Assembly (NCBI GenBank): GCA_963723965.1
Contig: CAVRSV010000017.1
Location: forward strand, 62,001 to 126,000
From: JARRKC01 sp963723965
Lineage (GTDB): Bacteria > Acidobacteriota > UBA6911 > RPQK01 > JAPXNP01
Reading direction: 5' to 3'
Length of the DNA: 64,000 nucleotides
Made by a program: the position numbers and the translations under genes. Shown in pieces: positions 17,128 to 26,157 of the stretch; the stretch's first letter is position 1, and the number at the start of each line of letters is the position of its first letter. The notes below the pieces were generated by a model that was given only the letters and a program-made list of their open reading frames with translations, was not told where the DNA came from and made no database searches.

Positions 17128-17245
17128 GATTTGAGATTTACGATTTGAGATTTACGATTTGGTGGGGGGATGGCGATTCGTTAACGAATCGCCATACCTT
17201 CTCCAAATCGTAAATCGTAAATCTCAAATCTCAAATCTCAATTCC
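17128..17245. repeat. inverted heptamer arrays around a perfect 26-bp palindrome
   Basis: The left block is GATTTGA, GATTTAC, GATTTGA, GATTTAC, GATTTGG. The right block is CCAAATC, GTAAATC twice, then TCAAATC twice. Between them, 17170-17195 is a perfect 26-bp palindrome centred on GTTAAC. The whole 118-bp unit can fold as a long hairpin or cruciform. It separates the convergent tolC and trkH genes and could terminate transcription from both sides, although no U-tract is present. Confidence 0.9.
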
Positions 17246-17254
17246 AGGTCCTCC

Positions 17255-18862
17255 TCATTCTTGCCAGAGGAAGCGGGTGAAGATCACGTAGAAACTGAAG
17301 AACTCCAGACGGCCCGCGATCATGGTGAAGATGAGCACCCACTTGGCCAGCATCGTGAGGTGTCCGTAGTTCGATGCCGGACCCACCGAACCGAGACCCG
17401 GGCCCACATTGAACATGCAGGAGGTTACGCCCGACACGGCCGAGATGACGTCGAGCCCCGAGGCGCAGAGCAGGGCACTGGCTACCAGGTTGGTGATGAT
17501 TGCCAGGAAGACGAAAGCGAGCACGGGTTGAACCGCCCGATTCTCGATGGTCTGGCCGTTGAGCCGAACCGGAACCACCGTCCGCGGGCGGGCGGAGCGC
17601 CGAAACTCGCGACCGATGACTTTGAAGAGCAGGGCGATGCGCGAGACCTTCAGTCCTCCGGCGGTGGAGCCGGTGCACCCTCCAATGAACATCAGGGTGA
17701 GGAAGAGGAAGTGGGCGAAGGGTGTCCAGGAATTGAAATCGGCCGAGGAAAAGCCCGTCGCCGTCATGATGGACACCACCTGGAATGAGGCCAGTCGCAG
17801 CGACCGCAAAACTCCCGCCGCCATGACGAAGTGCAGGCTGAGAGTGAGCAGGAAAGTCGCGGCACCCAGGAAGAAGAGGTAGAAGCGGATCTCGGAATCC
17901 TGGAAGAACGCCCGCCAGTTTCTCTGCACCACGAGCTGGTAGTGGCGGGCGAAGTTGATGCCTCCGACCACCATCAGCACGATGAGAATGAACTCGACGA
18001 GCGGACTGCCGAAGGCCTCGATGCTGGTGTTGCGGGTCGAAAAGCCGCCGGTCCCGATGGCTCCGAACGTCTGGCAGCTCGCGTCGAGCGGGCTGAGCCC
18101 GACGGCGAGCAGAGCCAGAATGCCCAGGACCGTAAAGACCGTGTAAACCTTCCACAGGGCGGCCGCCGTGTGGGCCAGCCGCGGCTGGACCCTCTCCGAC
18201 TTGGCGCCCGAGAACTCGGCCTTATAGAGTGCGATGCCGCCGGAACCCACGATGGGCAGCACCGCCAGCATGAAGAGGATGATGCCAAGGCCTCCCAGCC
18301 AGTGGGTGAAGGACCTCCAGAAAAGCAGGCTCGCGGGCAGCGCTTCGATATTGGTGAGAATCGAGGCGCCCGTGGTGGTGAAGCCGGAGACGCATTCGAA
18401 CACTGCGTCCGTGAAGGAGTGGAAGTTCTCGGAGAAGTAGAAGGGGAGTCCTCCGGCGATTCCCGCTCCCAGCCAGACAATGGAAACCAGCAGGAGCGCT
18501 TCCCGGCTGTTGAGTTCCTCTCGACTGCGTTTGAGCCCGAAGGTGGCAGCGAGACCGAACGCAGCCGTAATCGAAGTGCCCCACAACAATGGCGTCAAGC
18601 CGCGGTCCGAATCGAAGACCGCGATGGCCAGAGGAAGACACAGGCTCAGGGCCAGCCCCAGGGCGACAAAGCCGAGCAGCCGTATGACGGGTGCCGGCCG
18701 AACCGGCCAGGCTCGATCCCTCACCTTGCCTACGGCCTGGCGGGCGCGGGCGGCGGGACGAAGGTTCCCCCAGCGCAACTCGCCGCCCATCCGGAACGCT
18801 GGCCGGGGCCGGTTTCGAACACGTTCCGGCGTGTCAAGGTGTCTCACTTTCAACGACATCAC
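17255..18862 (-). CDS. TrkH/KtrB family potassium transporter subunit
   Basis: A 535-residue integral membrane protein with the four pore-loop repeats of Trk/Ktr channels. The filter segments are seen in order: SGFTTTGAS, FGAIGTGGFST, TATGFSS and CMFNVGPGLGSVG. About 60 basic residues precede the first helix, so a later start is possible although none is clearly better. Potassium uptake normally also needs a cytoplasmic NAD-binding TrkA/KtrA subunit, which is not in this window. The gene is transcribed toward tolC. Confidence 0.9.
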   Translation of the reverse strand: MMSLKVRHLDTPERVRNRPRPAFRMGGELRWGNLRPAARARQAVGKVRDRAWPVRPAPVIRLLGFVALGLALSLCLPLAIAVFDSDRGLTPLLWGTSITAAFGLAATFGLKRSREELNSREALLLVSIVWLGAGIAGGLPFYFSENFHSFTDAVFECVSGFTTTGASILTNIEALPASLLFWRSFTHWLGGLGIILFMLAVLPIVGSGGIALYKAEFSGAKSERVQPRLAHTAAALWKVYTVFTVLGILALLAVGLSPLDASCQTFGAIGTGGFSTRNTSIEAFGSPLVEFILIVLMVVGGINFARHYQLVVQRNWRAFFQDSEIRFYLFFLGAATFLLTLSLHFVMAAGVLRSLRLASFQVVSIMTATGFSSADFNSWTPFAHFLFLTLMFIGGCTGSTAGGLKVSRIALLFKVIGREFRRSARPRTVVPVRLNGQTIENRAVQPVLAFVFLAIITNLVASALLCASGLDVISAVSGVTSCMFNVGPGLGSVGPASNYGHLTMLAKWVLIFTMIAGRLEFFSFYVIFTRFLWQE

Positions 18863-19274
18863 TGCTGCTTCGTTTTCGTCTGCCGGGAGGAAGCATGCGG
18901 GAGGATGGGGGATGCAACCCCTGGCCGGAGCGCAGTCCGGCCGGAAATCCGCTTCGAGCCAGGTTCAAGTGCCGCTGATACTTACACTCCCCCGGAGATG
19001 TCCACCCCTGTCACCCTGATCAATTTATCAAACCTCCCCCTGCGGAAGTCAAAACGCCGCCACCGCGACCCTCCAGCGCCCGGGTGAGGTCGCTCCTTCC
19101 TTTTGTCTCGGCGGTCCGCAATAATTGAGCCCCGGCATATCCGGAAAGCAGCCGTGACCGGTCGAGATCCGGCCAGACGGGCACTTCGAACGGCCCCGGT
19201 TTGGAACTCGATTTCGGGAACCCGCGCCCCGGTGCTGCCGGGAAGTCGAGAGTGAGACGGAGGAAGGTTCGACG
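18863..19274. other. intergenic region, no gene seen
   Basis: This 412-bp divergent spacer between trkH and the BASS transporter contains no credible coding frame. It should hold the promoters of both genes, but I could not identify a convincing -35/-10 pair. GAGGAAGG lies about 12 bases before the transporter ATG as its ribosome site. Confidence 0.5.
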
Positions 19275-20468
19275 ATGACAACGGGACGGGGAGACGGACG
19301 GTCCATATACCAGCGGTTGCGGCCATTCTTACCGGGACTGGGGTTGCTGTGCATCGTCTCGAGTGTTGTGGTGGGGTCGATCGGCTGGATGATGGCGGCC
19401 GGGCCCCTATGTGTCGTGGGACTGGTCCTGTTCGCCCTGCATCTCGGCGGCAGTGCGAGTTACTCGGCTTTTGCCTTCACGGCCTGGGTCGCCGCCTTCG
19501 TGGCCGCGGCCATGTTCTACCCGCTCGCGTTTCGGACCTGGTTCGGATACGAACTCAAAGGTCTGATCGTCCCGTTGATTCAGATCATCATGTTCGGGAT
19601 GGGGACCCAACTCACCGTCTCCGATTTCAGGCGGGTCTTCACCATGCCCCGGGCGGTCGTCATCGGCATGGTCCTGCAGTTCTCCATCATGCCCTTCGTC
19701 GGGAAAGGGCTGGCCATGATCTTCACCAACGATCCGGAGATCGCAGCCGGTATGGTGTTGATCGGTTCCTGTCCGGGCGGAGTCGCGTCGAATGTAATGA
19801 CCTTCCTGGCGAACGGTAACGTCGCGCTGTCGGTGACCATGACGTCCTGTTCGACCCTGGCCGCGCCTCTGATGACGCCGGCCATGACCAAGCTGCTGGC
19901 CGGAACCTACGTCGAGGTCCGATTCGTGGCCATGATGCTGTCGATCCTCAATATGATCATCATCCCCATCGTGGCCGGTCTGGTGGTCAACGCGCTGTTG
20001 CACCGTCTGGCCGGAGTCCATCCTTCCCTGCGACGGGTTTCCGACGCGATCATGGGGTGGCTGCCCTTCGTCTCCATGTTCGCGATTTGCTACATCCTGG
20101 CCATCATCATCTCGCTGTCCCGGGACCAGTTGCTGGCCGGGGGATTCGTGGTGGCGATCCTGGTGGCGGTGATCCTTCACAATGCGATCGGGTACGTTCT
20201 CGGGTACTGGGGCGCGCGTCTCCTCCGGTTGAGCGAGACGGACTCGCGGACGGTGGCCATCGAAGTCGGGCTCCAGAACGGCGGCATGGCGTCCGGGCTT
20301 GCCATCGAGGTCTTGAAGAGTCCTCTGGCCGCCATCCCACCTGCGATTTTCGGTTCCTGGATGAACATGTCCGGAGCCATGTTGGCTTCGTATTGGGCCG
20401 GGCGACCCCCAAAGGATGCTCAGGAACGTGGTATGGTCGGAGCCGTGGAGAGGAGCATCGCGGATTGA
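19275..20468 (+). CDS. bile acid:sodium symporter (BASS) family transporter
   Basis: A 397-residue membrane protein. The C-terminal ~310 residues have BASS motifs: MFGMGTQLTVSDF after the first core helix, GSCPGGVASNVMTFLANGN (the sodium-binding crossover) and EVGLQNGGMASGLA near the end. The N-terminus has an additional ~80 residues with two or three predicted helices. Bacterial BASS proteins import organic anions such as pyruvate, pantoate or bile acids with sodium. It lies 46 bp upstream of deoC on the same strand, so shared transcription is likely; a linked substrate is not shown. Confidence 0.88.
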   Translation: MTTGRGDGRSIYQRLRPFLPGLGLLCIVSSVVVGSIGWMMAAGPLCVVGLVLFALHLGGSASYSAFAFTAWVAAFVAAAMFYPLAFRTWFGYELKGLIVPLIQIIMFGMGTQLTVSDFRRVFTMPRAVVIGMVLQFSIMPFVGKGLAMIFTNDPEIAAGMVLIGSCPGGVASNVMTFLANGNVALSVTMTSCSTLAAPLMTPAMTKLLAGTYVEVRFVAMMLSILNMIIIPIVAGLVVNALLHRLAGVHPSLRRVSDAIMGWLPFVSMFAICYILAIIISLSRDQLLAGGFVVAILVAVILHNAIGYVLGYWGARLLRLSETDSRTVAIEVGLQNGGMASGLAIEVLKSPLAAIPPAIFGSWMNMSGAMLASYWAGRPPKDAQERGMVGAVERSIAD

Positions 20469-20514
20469 AGCTGGAACTTGTCGGCGTCACCCTTTTGCGG
20501 AAGGAATCGGAACA

Positions 20515-21204
20515 ATGAGCGATGATTTTTCCTATGAAGACATCGCCGGGATGATCGATCATTCCCTGCTCAATCCCACGCTGACCGCGGCGTCGCTCGA
20601 GGAGGGGTGCCGAGTGGCCATCGACTATTCGGTGGCCTCGGTCTGCGTCCTCCCCTATTTCCTGCGGCGGGCGGTGGAGATCGTCCTGGAATCTCCCGTG
20701 CGGCCGAGCACCACGGTCGGGTTCCCCCACGGGGGCCATACATCGGTCGTGAAGTTGCGGGAAGCCGAGCGGGCGCTCGAGGACGGCGCCGATGAACTGG
20801 ATGCCGTCGTGAACATCAGCAAGGTCCTCAGCGAAGACTGGGACTACGTGAAGACCGAAGTCCGAGAACTGGTCGAGGTGGCCCATCATGCGGGCAAGAA
20901 GATCAAGATCATCTTCGAGAACTGCTATCTCAACACGGAACAGAAGATCCGTCTCTGCGAGATCTGCGGCGACGTGGGAGTGGACTGGGTGAAAACCTCC
21001 ACCGGCTACGGCACCGGCGGGGCGACGTTGGAGGACCTTCGCTTGATGCGCCTCTACTCGCCCGCTGGAGTCCAGGTCAAAGCGGCCGGCGGTGTGCGCG
21101 ACCTGGACAAGCTCCTGGCGGTCCGGGCCCTCGGTGTGACCCGGGTCGGGGCCTCGGCCACGCAGGCCATCCTCGACGAGTGCCGCAAGCGCCTGGGGCT
21201 GTAG
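20515..21204 (+). CDS. deoC: deoxyribose-phosphate aldolase
   Basis: A 229-residue class I aldolase starting at ATG 20515 after a good ribosome site (GCGGAAGGAA); the longer frame upstream overlaps the transporter. The Schiff-base lysine is K160 in DWVKTSTGYGTGG, with K189 in VKAAGGVRD and D96 in the strand before VVNIS as the proton relay. It cleaves 2-deoxyribose-5-phosphate to glyceraldehyde-3-phosphate and acetaldehyde. It has no encapsulation-type helix and lies 20 kb from the microcompartment genes, so it is treated as cytoplasmic. Confidence 0.94.
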   Translation: MSDDFSYEDIAGMIDHSLLNPTLTAASLEEGCRVAIDYSVASVCVLPYFLRRAVEIVLESPVRPSTTVGFPHGGHTSVVKLREAERALEDGADELDAVVNISKVLSEDWDYVKTEVRELVEVAHHAGKKIKIIFENCYLNTEQKIRLCEICGDVGVDWVKTSTGYGTGGATLEDLRLMRLYSPAGVQVKAAGGVRDLDKLLAVRALGVTRVGASATQAILDECRKRLGL

Positions 21205-21307
21205 CCTCGCTTTCGACTCTCTGAGTCACCATCTCCGACGCCGCAGTCCAAAGCGGCTGCGCCGCGGCGCCAGGGAAGTTCAAAGCGGCTGCGCCGCTCG
21301 TTCCCAT

Positions 21308-21502
21308 CTCCGACGCCGCAGGCGTCCTTGGAGCGCGGGAGCTTGCTCCCGCTTTCGATCCACCCAGGCCCCCCATGCCGACTCGCACAGCCGACTCGCC
21401 CACCAACCCCCGCCGAAGCCCGGGAGCTCCCGCAAACCGAGGCCCCTCCCACACAAAGCGGCAGCAAGCTACCGCAGTCCAAAGCGGCGGCGCCGCGGCG
21501 CC
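21308..21502. repeat. ~195-bp imperfect palindromic repeat, copy 1
   Basis: The left arm starts TCCGACGCCGCAGGCGTCC and contains a second hairpin (GGGAGCTTGCTCCC). The right arm ends AGCAAGCTACCGCAGTCC then AAAGCGG(C/G)(G/T)GCGCCGCGG, which is approximately the reverse complement of the left arm. The centre (about 90 bp) is variable. A partial tandem of the arm sequences precedes it at 21230-21300. It separates deoC and mscS. Three more copies are at 26300, 40098 and 40330. Confidence 0.85.
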
Positions 21503-21537
21503 GGGGCAGTTCAACCGCTTTCCCGGGAACCAGGAGC

Positions 21538-22467
21538 TCAGCTCTCGCTCTCCGGTCGGGCGCCGTTGGATCCGCCGCGGCGCAGGCTCTGCAGACCGTC
21601 GACGACGGGCGGGTCCAGGTGGAGGTCGAGTTGCGGGAAGGCGATGGTAATGTTCTGCTCCTTGAACGCCCACCAGATCGCCTCGTTCATTTCCGAGATG
21701 CGCATGAAGGCCCGCCAGGGCTGATCGATCCAGACCGAAACCTCGTAGTTGACGGACGAGTCTCCAAAACCGCGCAGCAGGACGCGTGGCTCACGGCTCT
21801 TCAGCCGCCAGGGCAGCGCCCGCGCCAGCTCCTCGAGCGTTTTCCGGACCAGCGCCAGGTCGGAGGAATAGGCGACCCCGACGGCCGCACGCAGACGGTA
21901 GATGGAATCCTGCATGGTGTAGTTCTTGACCGTCGTCTGCACCAGCACCGAATTGGGCAAGATGATGTCCTCGTCATTGAGGGTGCGCGAGACGGTCGAG
22001 CGGATGCCCATGCGCGACACCCGGACCACCTTCCCTTCGACCTCCAGGACGTCTCCCGGTTTGATCGTGCGTTCGATGAGGAGGATCACGCCGGAAACGA
22101 AGTTCTGGGCGATGTTCTGCATGGCGAAGCCCACGGCCACGGCGAACAGGGCGCCTGCCGCAAACAGTGCGCTCAGGTCGATGCCGACATTCTGCAGGGC
22201 AATGGCGAAACCGGTCAGGAGCACCACGTAGTGAACCAGACGGCGCGCGACCCCGAGCGTTCCTTCGTCGGTGATCTTGCGAATGCGAAACGCTTCGTTG
22301 ACGGCCGCCTCGAGAATCTTCGAAACGAGGAACGTCACCAGGATGATGACGGCGAAGACGATGACCGTCATCAGGTTGACCTTGTGTTCCCCGATCGAGA
22401 ACAGAGTGTGGCTGAGGATATCCTCGTTGACGATCTTGTCGAAGGCATTCGAGAAGAAGTCCTTCAT
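21538..22467 (-). CDS. MscS family mechanosensitive channel
   Basis: A 309-residue small-conductance channel-like protein. Three hydrophobic helices occupy residues ~30-130; the pore helix is the Gly/Ala-rich segment LFAAGALFAVAVGFAMQNIAQN. The beta domain follows (ERTIKPGDVLEVEGKVVRVSRMGIRSTVSRTLNDEDIILPNS), then the alpha/beta cytoplasmic cage. These proteins release solutes on hypo-osmotic shock. GGAG lies before the ATG. It is transcribed toward the repeat block and away from mpl's 3' end on the same strand. Confidence 0.92.
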   Translation of the reverse strand: MKDFFSNAFDKIVNEDILSHTLFSIGEHKVNLMTVIVFAVIILVTFLVSKILEAAVNEAFRIRKITDEGTLGVARRLVHYVVLLTGFAIALQNVGIDLSALFAAGALFAVAVGFAMQNIAQNFVSGVILLIERTIKPGDVLEVEGKVVRVSRMGIRSTVSRTLNDEDIILPNSVLVQTTVKNYTMQDSIYRLRAAVGVAYSSDLALVRKTLEELARALPWRLKSREPRVLLRGFGDSSVNYEVSVWIDQPWRAFMRISEMNEAIWWAFKEQNITIAFPQLDLHLDPPVVDGLQSLRRGGSNGARPESES

Positions 22468-22533
22468 TGGAGAAACTCCTTCGCTCGTTTATACATGCAG
22501 GGACCGACGGCAGCGGCCGGGAATACACGGTTT

Positions 22534-23901
22534 CTACTCTGGAGAGTCTAACAGCTCACGGGCCAGCGCTGCTGCATCGAGCCCTGAAAAGGTTCCCGAC
22601 GACATCAGCAGGAGGGTTCGTTCCTGCCAGGGAGTCTCCCGCAGGCGCCCGAGAAGCGACTCGAGACGGTCGAAAACGTGCAATCCGGGTGTATCGAAAG
22701 CCTTCCGGACCGCATCCGGGTCCAGTGGGGCAAGGCCCTTGTGCGTGACCGCACGGGGATCGAAATAGACGAGCGCCTCGTCGGCGGCATCGAGGCTCCC
22801 CCGATACTGGGACAGGAACGAGGCGGTCAGGCTGCTGAAGGTGTGCAATTCCAGGCAGGCCACCAGCCGGCGCGAGGGGAAGGCCTCCTTGAGGGCGCGG
22901 GTCGTGGCGCGGACCTTGGAGGGGGAATGGGCGAAATCAAGGTAAACGGCAGCGTTGTCGCTGGACGCCAGGAGCGTCAGACGGCGGGCGGCGCCCCGGA
23001 AACTCCGGACCGCCTGGAAGAACTCCCCATCCGAAATGCCGAGTTCCGAACAGATGGCTTTCGCCGCACCGAGGTTCTGCATGTTGTGCCGGCCGAGCAG
23101 CGAGACGGGCACGAGTCCCTCCGATGCTTCGAGCCGAAAGATCCCCTCATCGATCGCGTAGGGCAGGGTCCCGTATTCGATCCGGCGCCGCGGCCCGGGG
23201 ACTTCCTCGAGGAGATGCCGGACCTCGGTATCCTCCCCGTTGAAGATCAGGACCGATTCGGGATCGAGGGCCCGCACAAAGTCCTCGAATTGCCTGCGAT
23301 AGACCTCCCAGGTCGGGAAGACATTGACGTGGTCCCATGCGATACCGCTGATCAGGGCGATGCCGGCGCGATAGAGCAGGAACTTGGGTCTCGGATCGAG
23401 GGCCGAGGTCAGGTATTCGTCTCCCTCGAAGACCGCCAGCCGGGAGTCCTGCCGGAGACCGACCATGGCGGAAAAGCCTTCGAGTTGGGCGCCGACGAGG
23501 TAGTCGAAGCTCCGTCCGCCGGCCCGGAGAACATGCATGACCAGAGACGTGATCGTCGTCTTGCCGTGGCTGCCGGCCACCACCACCCGCAATTTGTCCT
23601 GGGTCTGTTCGTACATGAATTCCGGGAAGGAAAAGACCGGGACCCCCAGTGACTGCGCGCGAACCAGTTCAGGGTTGTCGGCCCGGGCGTGCATCCCCAG
23701 GATCACGGCGTCGAGGTCGCGGTCGATGCGTTGCGGATTCCAGCCCGGGCTTGGCGGGAGGAGCCCGGCGGCAGCCAGTCGACTCCTCGAGGGCTCCGCG
23801 ATCTCATCGTCGGAGCCCGTGACCCTCGCCCCCTTGCTCTGCAGGGCCAGGGCCAGGTTGTGCATGACGGCTCCGCCAATGGCGATGAAGTGTACGCGCA
23901 T
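22534..23901 (-). CDS. mpl: UDP-N-acetylmuramate:tripeptide ligase
   Basis: A 455-residue Mur-ligase family protein. The N-terminal Rossmann segment (HFIAIGGAVMHNLALAL), the ATP loop GSHGKTT (110-116), and the DEYLTSALDPRPKF and SLLGRHNMQNLGAAKA segments match Mpl, which reattaches recycled murein tripeptide to UDP-MurNAc. The typical length is about 455. This implies meso-diaminopimelate peptidoglycan and cell-wall recycling. There is no ribosome site; TAAGCT nine bases before the ATG suggests a leaderless transcript. Confidence 0.92.
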   Translation of the reverse strand: MRVHFIAIGGAVMHNLALALQSKGARVTGSDDEIAEPSRSRLAAAGLLPPSPGWNPQRIDRDLDAVILGMHARADNPELVRAQSLGVPVFSFPEFMYEQTQDKLRVVVAGSHGKTTITSLVMHVLRAGGRSFDYLVGAQLEGFSAMVGLRQDSRLAVFEGDEYLTSALDPRPKFLLYRAGIALISGIAWDHVNVFPTWEVYRRQFEDFVRALDPESVLIFNGEDTEVRHLLEEVPGPRRRIEYGTLPYAIDEGIFRLEASEGLVPVSLLGRHNMQNLGAAKAICSELGISDGEFFQAVRSFRGAARRLTLLASSDNAAVYLDFAHSPSKVRATTRALKEAFPSRRLVACLELHTFSSLTASFLSQYRGSLDAADEALVYFDPRAVTHKGLAPLDPDAVRKAFDTPGLHVFDRLESLLGRLRETPWQERTLLLMSSGTFSGLDAAALARELLDSPE

Positions 23902-23930
23902 GATGTCCCGAGCTTACACGAGAACGGGGG

Positions 23931-24030
23931 GATTTGAGATCTTCGATTGCCGATTTGGAGAATGCTGCCCGGCAATCCCCACAACCGAAAATCGGCAATC
24001 GGCAATCGAAAATCGGCATTCCAAATCTCA
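23931..24030. repeat. inverted heptamer arrays between mpl and imuA
   Basis: A left block of GATTTGA, GATCTTC, GATTGCC, GATTTGG faces a right block of AAAATCG, GCAATCG twice, AAAATCG, GCATTCC, AAATCTC. The unit period is 7 bp throughout and the blocks are near reverse complements. It lies just upstream of the imuA promoter candidate. Confidence 0.85.
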
Positions 24031-24042
24031 GGCTTTCCCCGA

Positions 24043-24070
24043 TTGACAAAAGGTGAAGAAAAGGTGAAAA
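24043..24070 (+). promoter_or_regulatory. candidate promoter/operator of the imuA operon
   Basis: TTGACA at 24043-24048 is a perfect -35 hexamer, but the -10 region 17-18 bp later (AAAATC) is poor. Overlapping it is a 9-bp direct repeat AAAAGGTGA spaced by 2 bp (24047-24068), which could be an operator; its second copy also gives the AGGTGA ribosome site. SOS genes of this type are often LexA-controlled, but I cannot recognise a LexA box. Confidence 0.35.
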
Positions 24071-24077
24071 TCATTTC

Positions 24078-24917
24078 ATGTCTTCTGCCTTTTCTCCCCT
24101 TCCCCCGGGCCCTCTGGCCGAGCGGGAAAATGACGCGAACGAGGCGCTGGACGAGCGTAAGGGGGCAGCCCTGCAGTCGCTCCGTTTTCATGTCTCCCGG
24201 TATGTCTCGACCGAAGTGCTGGCCACCGGAGTCGAGGACCTGGACCGGTTGCTGAAGGGGGGACTCCCGCGGGGGAAATTGATCGAGATCACGGGAGATC
24301 TGTCCAGCGGGAAGACCAGCCTGTTGCTCTCCGTTTGCGCCCAGGCCACGGAAGCCGGGGAGTTCGTGGCCTATGTCGATGCCTTCAGTGCGCTGGATCC
24401 GGAGGGGGCGGCCGTCATCGGGATCGATCTGCGGCGTCTTCTGTGGGTGCGCTGCACGTCCGAAAACGGGACCGGGGGGATCGACGAAGGGGTCGACAAG
24501 GCGCTCAAGGCGGTGGACATTCTGACCCGGGCGGGAGGATTCGGGGTGATCGCGCTGGACCTGCAGCCTCCCCCTCCACAGAGGGGGGTTCGTGTTCCTC
24601 TGCATCTCTGGTTCCGGCTGCAAAGAGCCATCCAGGGGAGCCCCACTACGTTGCTCGTACTCACACGGTCGAGGACGGCCGGGAGTGCGGCGTCGCTGGC
24701 GCTGACCCTGGAGCGGCAGGACAGTTGCTGGTCCCATCGCAGTTCCCGCTCCGCCGATGTCCGATTTCGAGTCGATGCACCGACCGTGACAGAGGGGATG
24801 GGACCGATGGCGGCGCCGGAAAGGGTTGCGGGGAACCGTTTCCAGGGCCTGCAGAGTCAGGCGCGTCTACTCAGAGGTGAAGTGCATGGCTCCATCCCGG
24901 TTCATTGCCGTTTTTAG
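24078..24917 (+). CDS. imuA: ImuA-like RecA-fold protein of the translesion mutasome
   Basis: A 279-residue RecA/SulA-type ATPase fold. The Walker A-like loop is GDLSSGKTS (73-81), preceded by TGVEDLDRLLKGGLPRGKLIEI, the standard ImuA opening. VIALDLQ may be the Walker B strand. The C-terminus is basic and probably disordered. ImuA acts with ImuB and DnaE2 in SOS-induced mutagenic bypass. The imuB start lies inside this gene (32-bp overlap), so the two are coupled. Confidence 0.85.
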   Translation: MSSAFSPLPPGPLAERENDANEALDERKGAALQSLRFHVSRYVSTEVLATGVEDLDRLLKGGLPRGKLIEITGDLSSGKTSLLLSVCAQATEAGEFVAYVDAFSALDPEGAAVIGIDLRRLLWVRCTSENGTGGIDEGVDKALKAVDILTRAGGFGVIALDLQPPPPQRGVRVPLHLWFRLQRAIQGSPTTLLVLTRSRTAGSAASLALTLERQDSCWSHRSSRSADVRFRVDAPTVTEGMGPMAAPERVAGNRFQGLQSQARLLRGEVHGSIPVHCRF

Positions 24918-26157
24918 CCTGCACTCGAAGCGTCTTTTCGAAGCTGCTGAAATGCTGACGCCGCGGGTGGAAGTCTGTCCTCCCGACGGCGTCGTTCTGG
25001 AGATTCCCGCCCGTTACGAGCAGGAGACCCTGCACCGGCTGACTCACTTGCTGGATCGGGATGCCCGGATTGGGGGGGCTTCGACCCGTACTGCCGCCAT
25101 TCTGGCCGCCCGGCTGGTGCCCGGCACACTGGTCCCCTATAGCCGGGAATCCCAATTCCTGAGCGGCTTACCGGTGACGGCTCTGAAATTCTGCATGGAG
25201 GCGGAGGAGGCCCCGTTCGAAACCTTGGCCGGTTGGGGAATCCGAACGCTGGGGGAAATGGCGGCCCTGCCGCGCAATGCTCTGGTGGCCCGCTTCGGCG
25301 AGAAGGGAGCGATTCTGCACCGACTGGCTTCCGGAGAGGATGTGGGAATCCTTCCGGGGCATCGGCCGGCACCGGAGTTCAAGGAGGAGCAGGATCTGGA
25401 ATGGACGCTGGACCTGCTGGAGCCATTGGTCTTTCTTTTGGGAGGGATGCTGACCCGGCTGTGCGCCCGACTGCGTGAGCGGGGTCTGGCGGCGGAATCC
25501 CTGGGCCTCGAGTTCCGGCTGTCCGATGGCTCTTCCTTCCGGCGGGAGCTGCGTCCGGCGGTCCCCATTCAGGATGCCAAGGTTCTCCTGTCACTGCTGC
25601 GCCTGGATCTCCAGGCTCATTCCCCCGGTGCCGGGGTCACTGCCATCTCCGTCCAGGCCTGGCCGGGTCCTCCCCGGACCGTGCAGAACTCGTTGCTGCA
25701 GCCGGCCGCCCCCCACCCGGAGAAGCTGGCCCAGACGCTGACGCGGTTGAGAGCCGTTCTGGGAGAAGGGAATGTAGGGAGTCCGCGGGTGCTGGATACC
25801 CATCGTCCGGACGCTCTGCGCATGGTGGAACTGGAGTTGCCGGCTCCGAATGGACGGGAAAGAGCGCGCCGAAAGGAGGCCGGCCCGGCGGCGCCGGCTC
25901 GACGGCCCCACCCGGAAGGCGGCAGCCGTCTCGCCCTGCGGCGCATCCGACCGCCCCGACCGGCACGGTTGGACAACGAGATGATCGTTTCCTGCGCCGG
26001 TCCCTGGCGTTCCTCCGGGGACTGGTGGTCGGACGGTCGGGAGGCTGAGGTCTGGTCGCGCGACGAATGGGACGTCGAGCTGACGGACGGGGTGATCTAT
26101 CGCATCTATTGGGATCACCGGGAGCGCCAGTGGTACGTGGAAGGAGCGTATGACTGA
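24886..26157 (+). CDS. imuB: ImuB-like Y-family polymerase homologue
   Basis: From ATG 24886, preceded by AGAGGTGA, the protein has 423 residues. The 'little-finger' and helix-hairpin-helix regions of Y-family polymerases are recognisable (AGWGIRTLGEMAALPRNALVARFGEKG), but the N-terminal palm lacks the catalytic acidic motifs, as is normal for ImuB, which serves as an adaptor between DnaE2, ImuA and the sliding clamp. The palm is also short. The C-terminal ~70 residues (VSCAGPWRSSGDWWSD...YRIYWDHRERQWYVEGAYD) are the conserved ImuB tail. The stop overlaps a heptamer array. Confidence 0.88.
   Translation: MAPSRFIAVFSLHSKRLFEAAEMLTPRVEVCPPDGVVLEIPARYEQETLHRLTHLLDRDARIGGASTRTAAILAARLVPGTLVPYSRESQFLSGLPVTALKFCMEAEEAPFETLAGWGIRTLGEMAALPRNALVARFGEKGAILHRLASGEDVGILPGHRPAPEFKEEQDLEWTLDLLEPLVFLLGGMLTRLCARLRERGLAAESLGLEFRLSDGSSFRRELRPAVPIQDAKVLLSLLRLDLQAHSPGAGVTAISVQAWPGPPRTVQNSLLQPAAPHPEKLAQTLTRLRAVLGEGNVGSPRVLDTHRPDALRMVELELPAPNGRERARRKEAGPAAPARRPHPEGGSRLALRRIRPPRPARLDNEMIVSCAGPWRSSGDWWSDGREAEVWSRDEWDVELTDGVIYRIYWDHRERQWYVEGAYD

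Noticed and set aside
20515..21204. DeoC as a component of the microcompartment pathway
   Set aside because: It lies 20 kb away beside a transporter, has no encapsulation helix, and the operon has its own aldolase.
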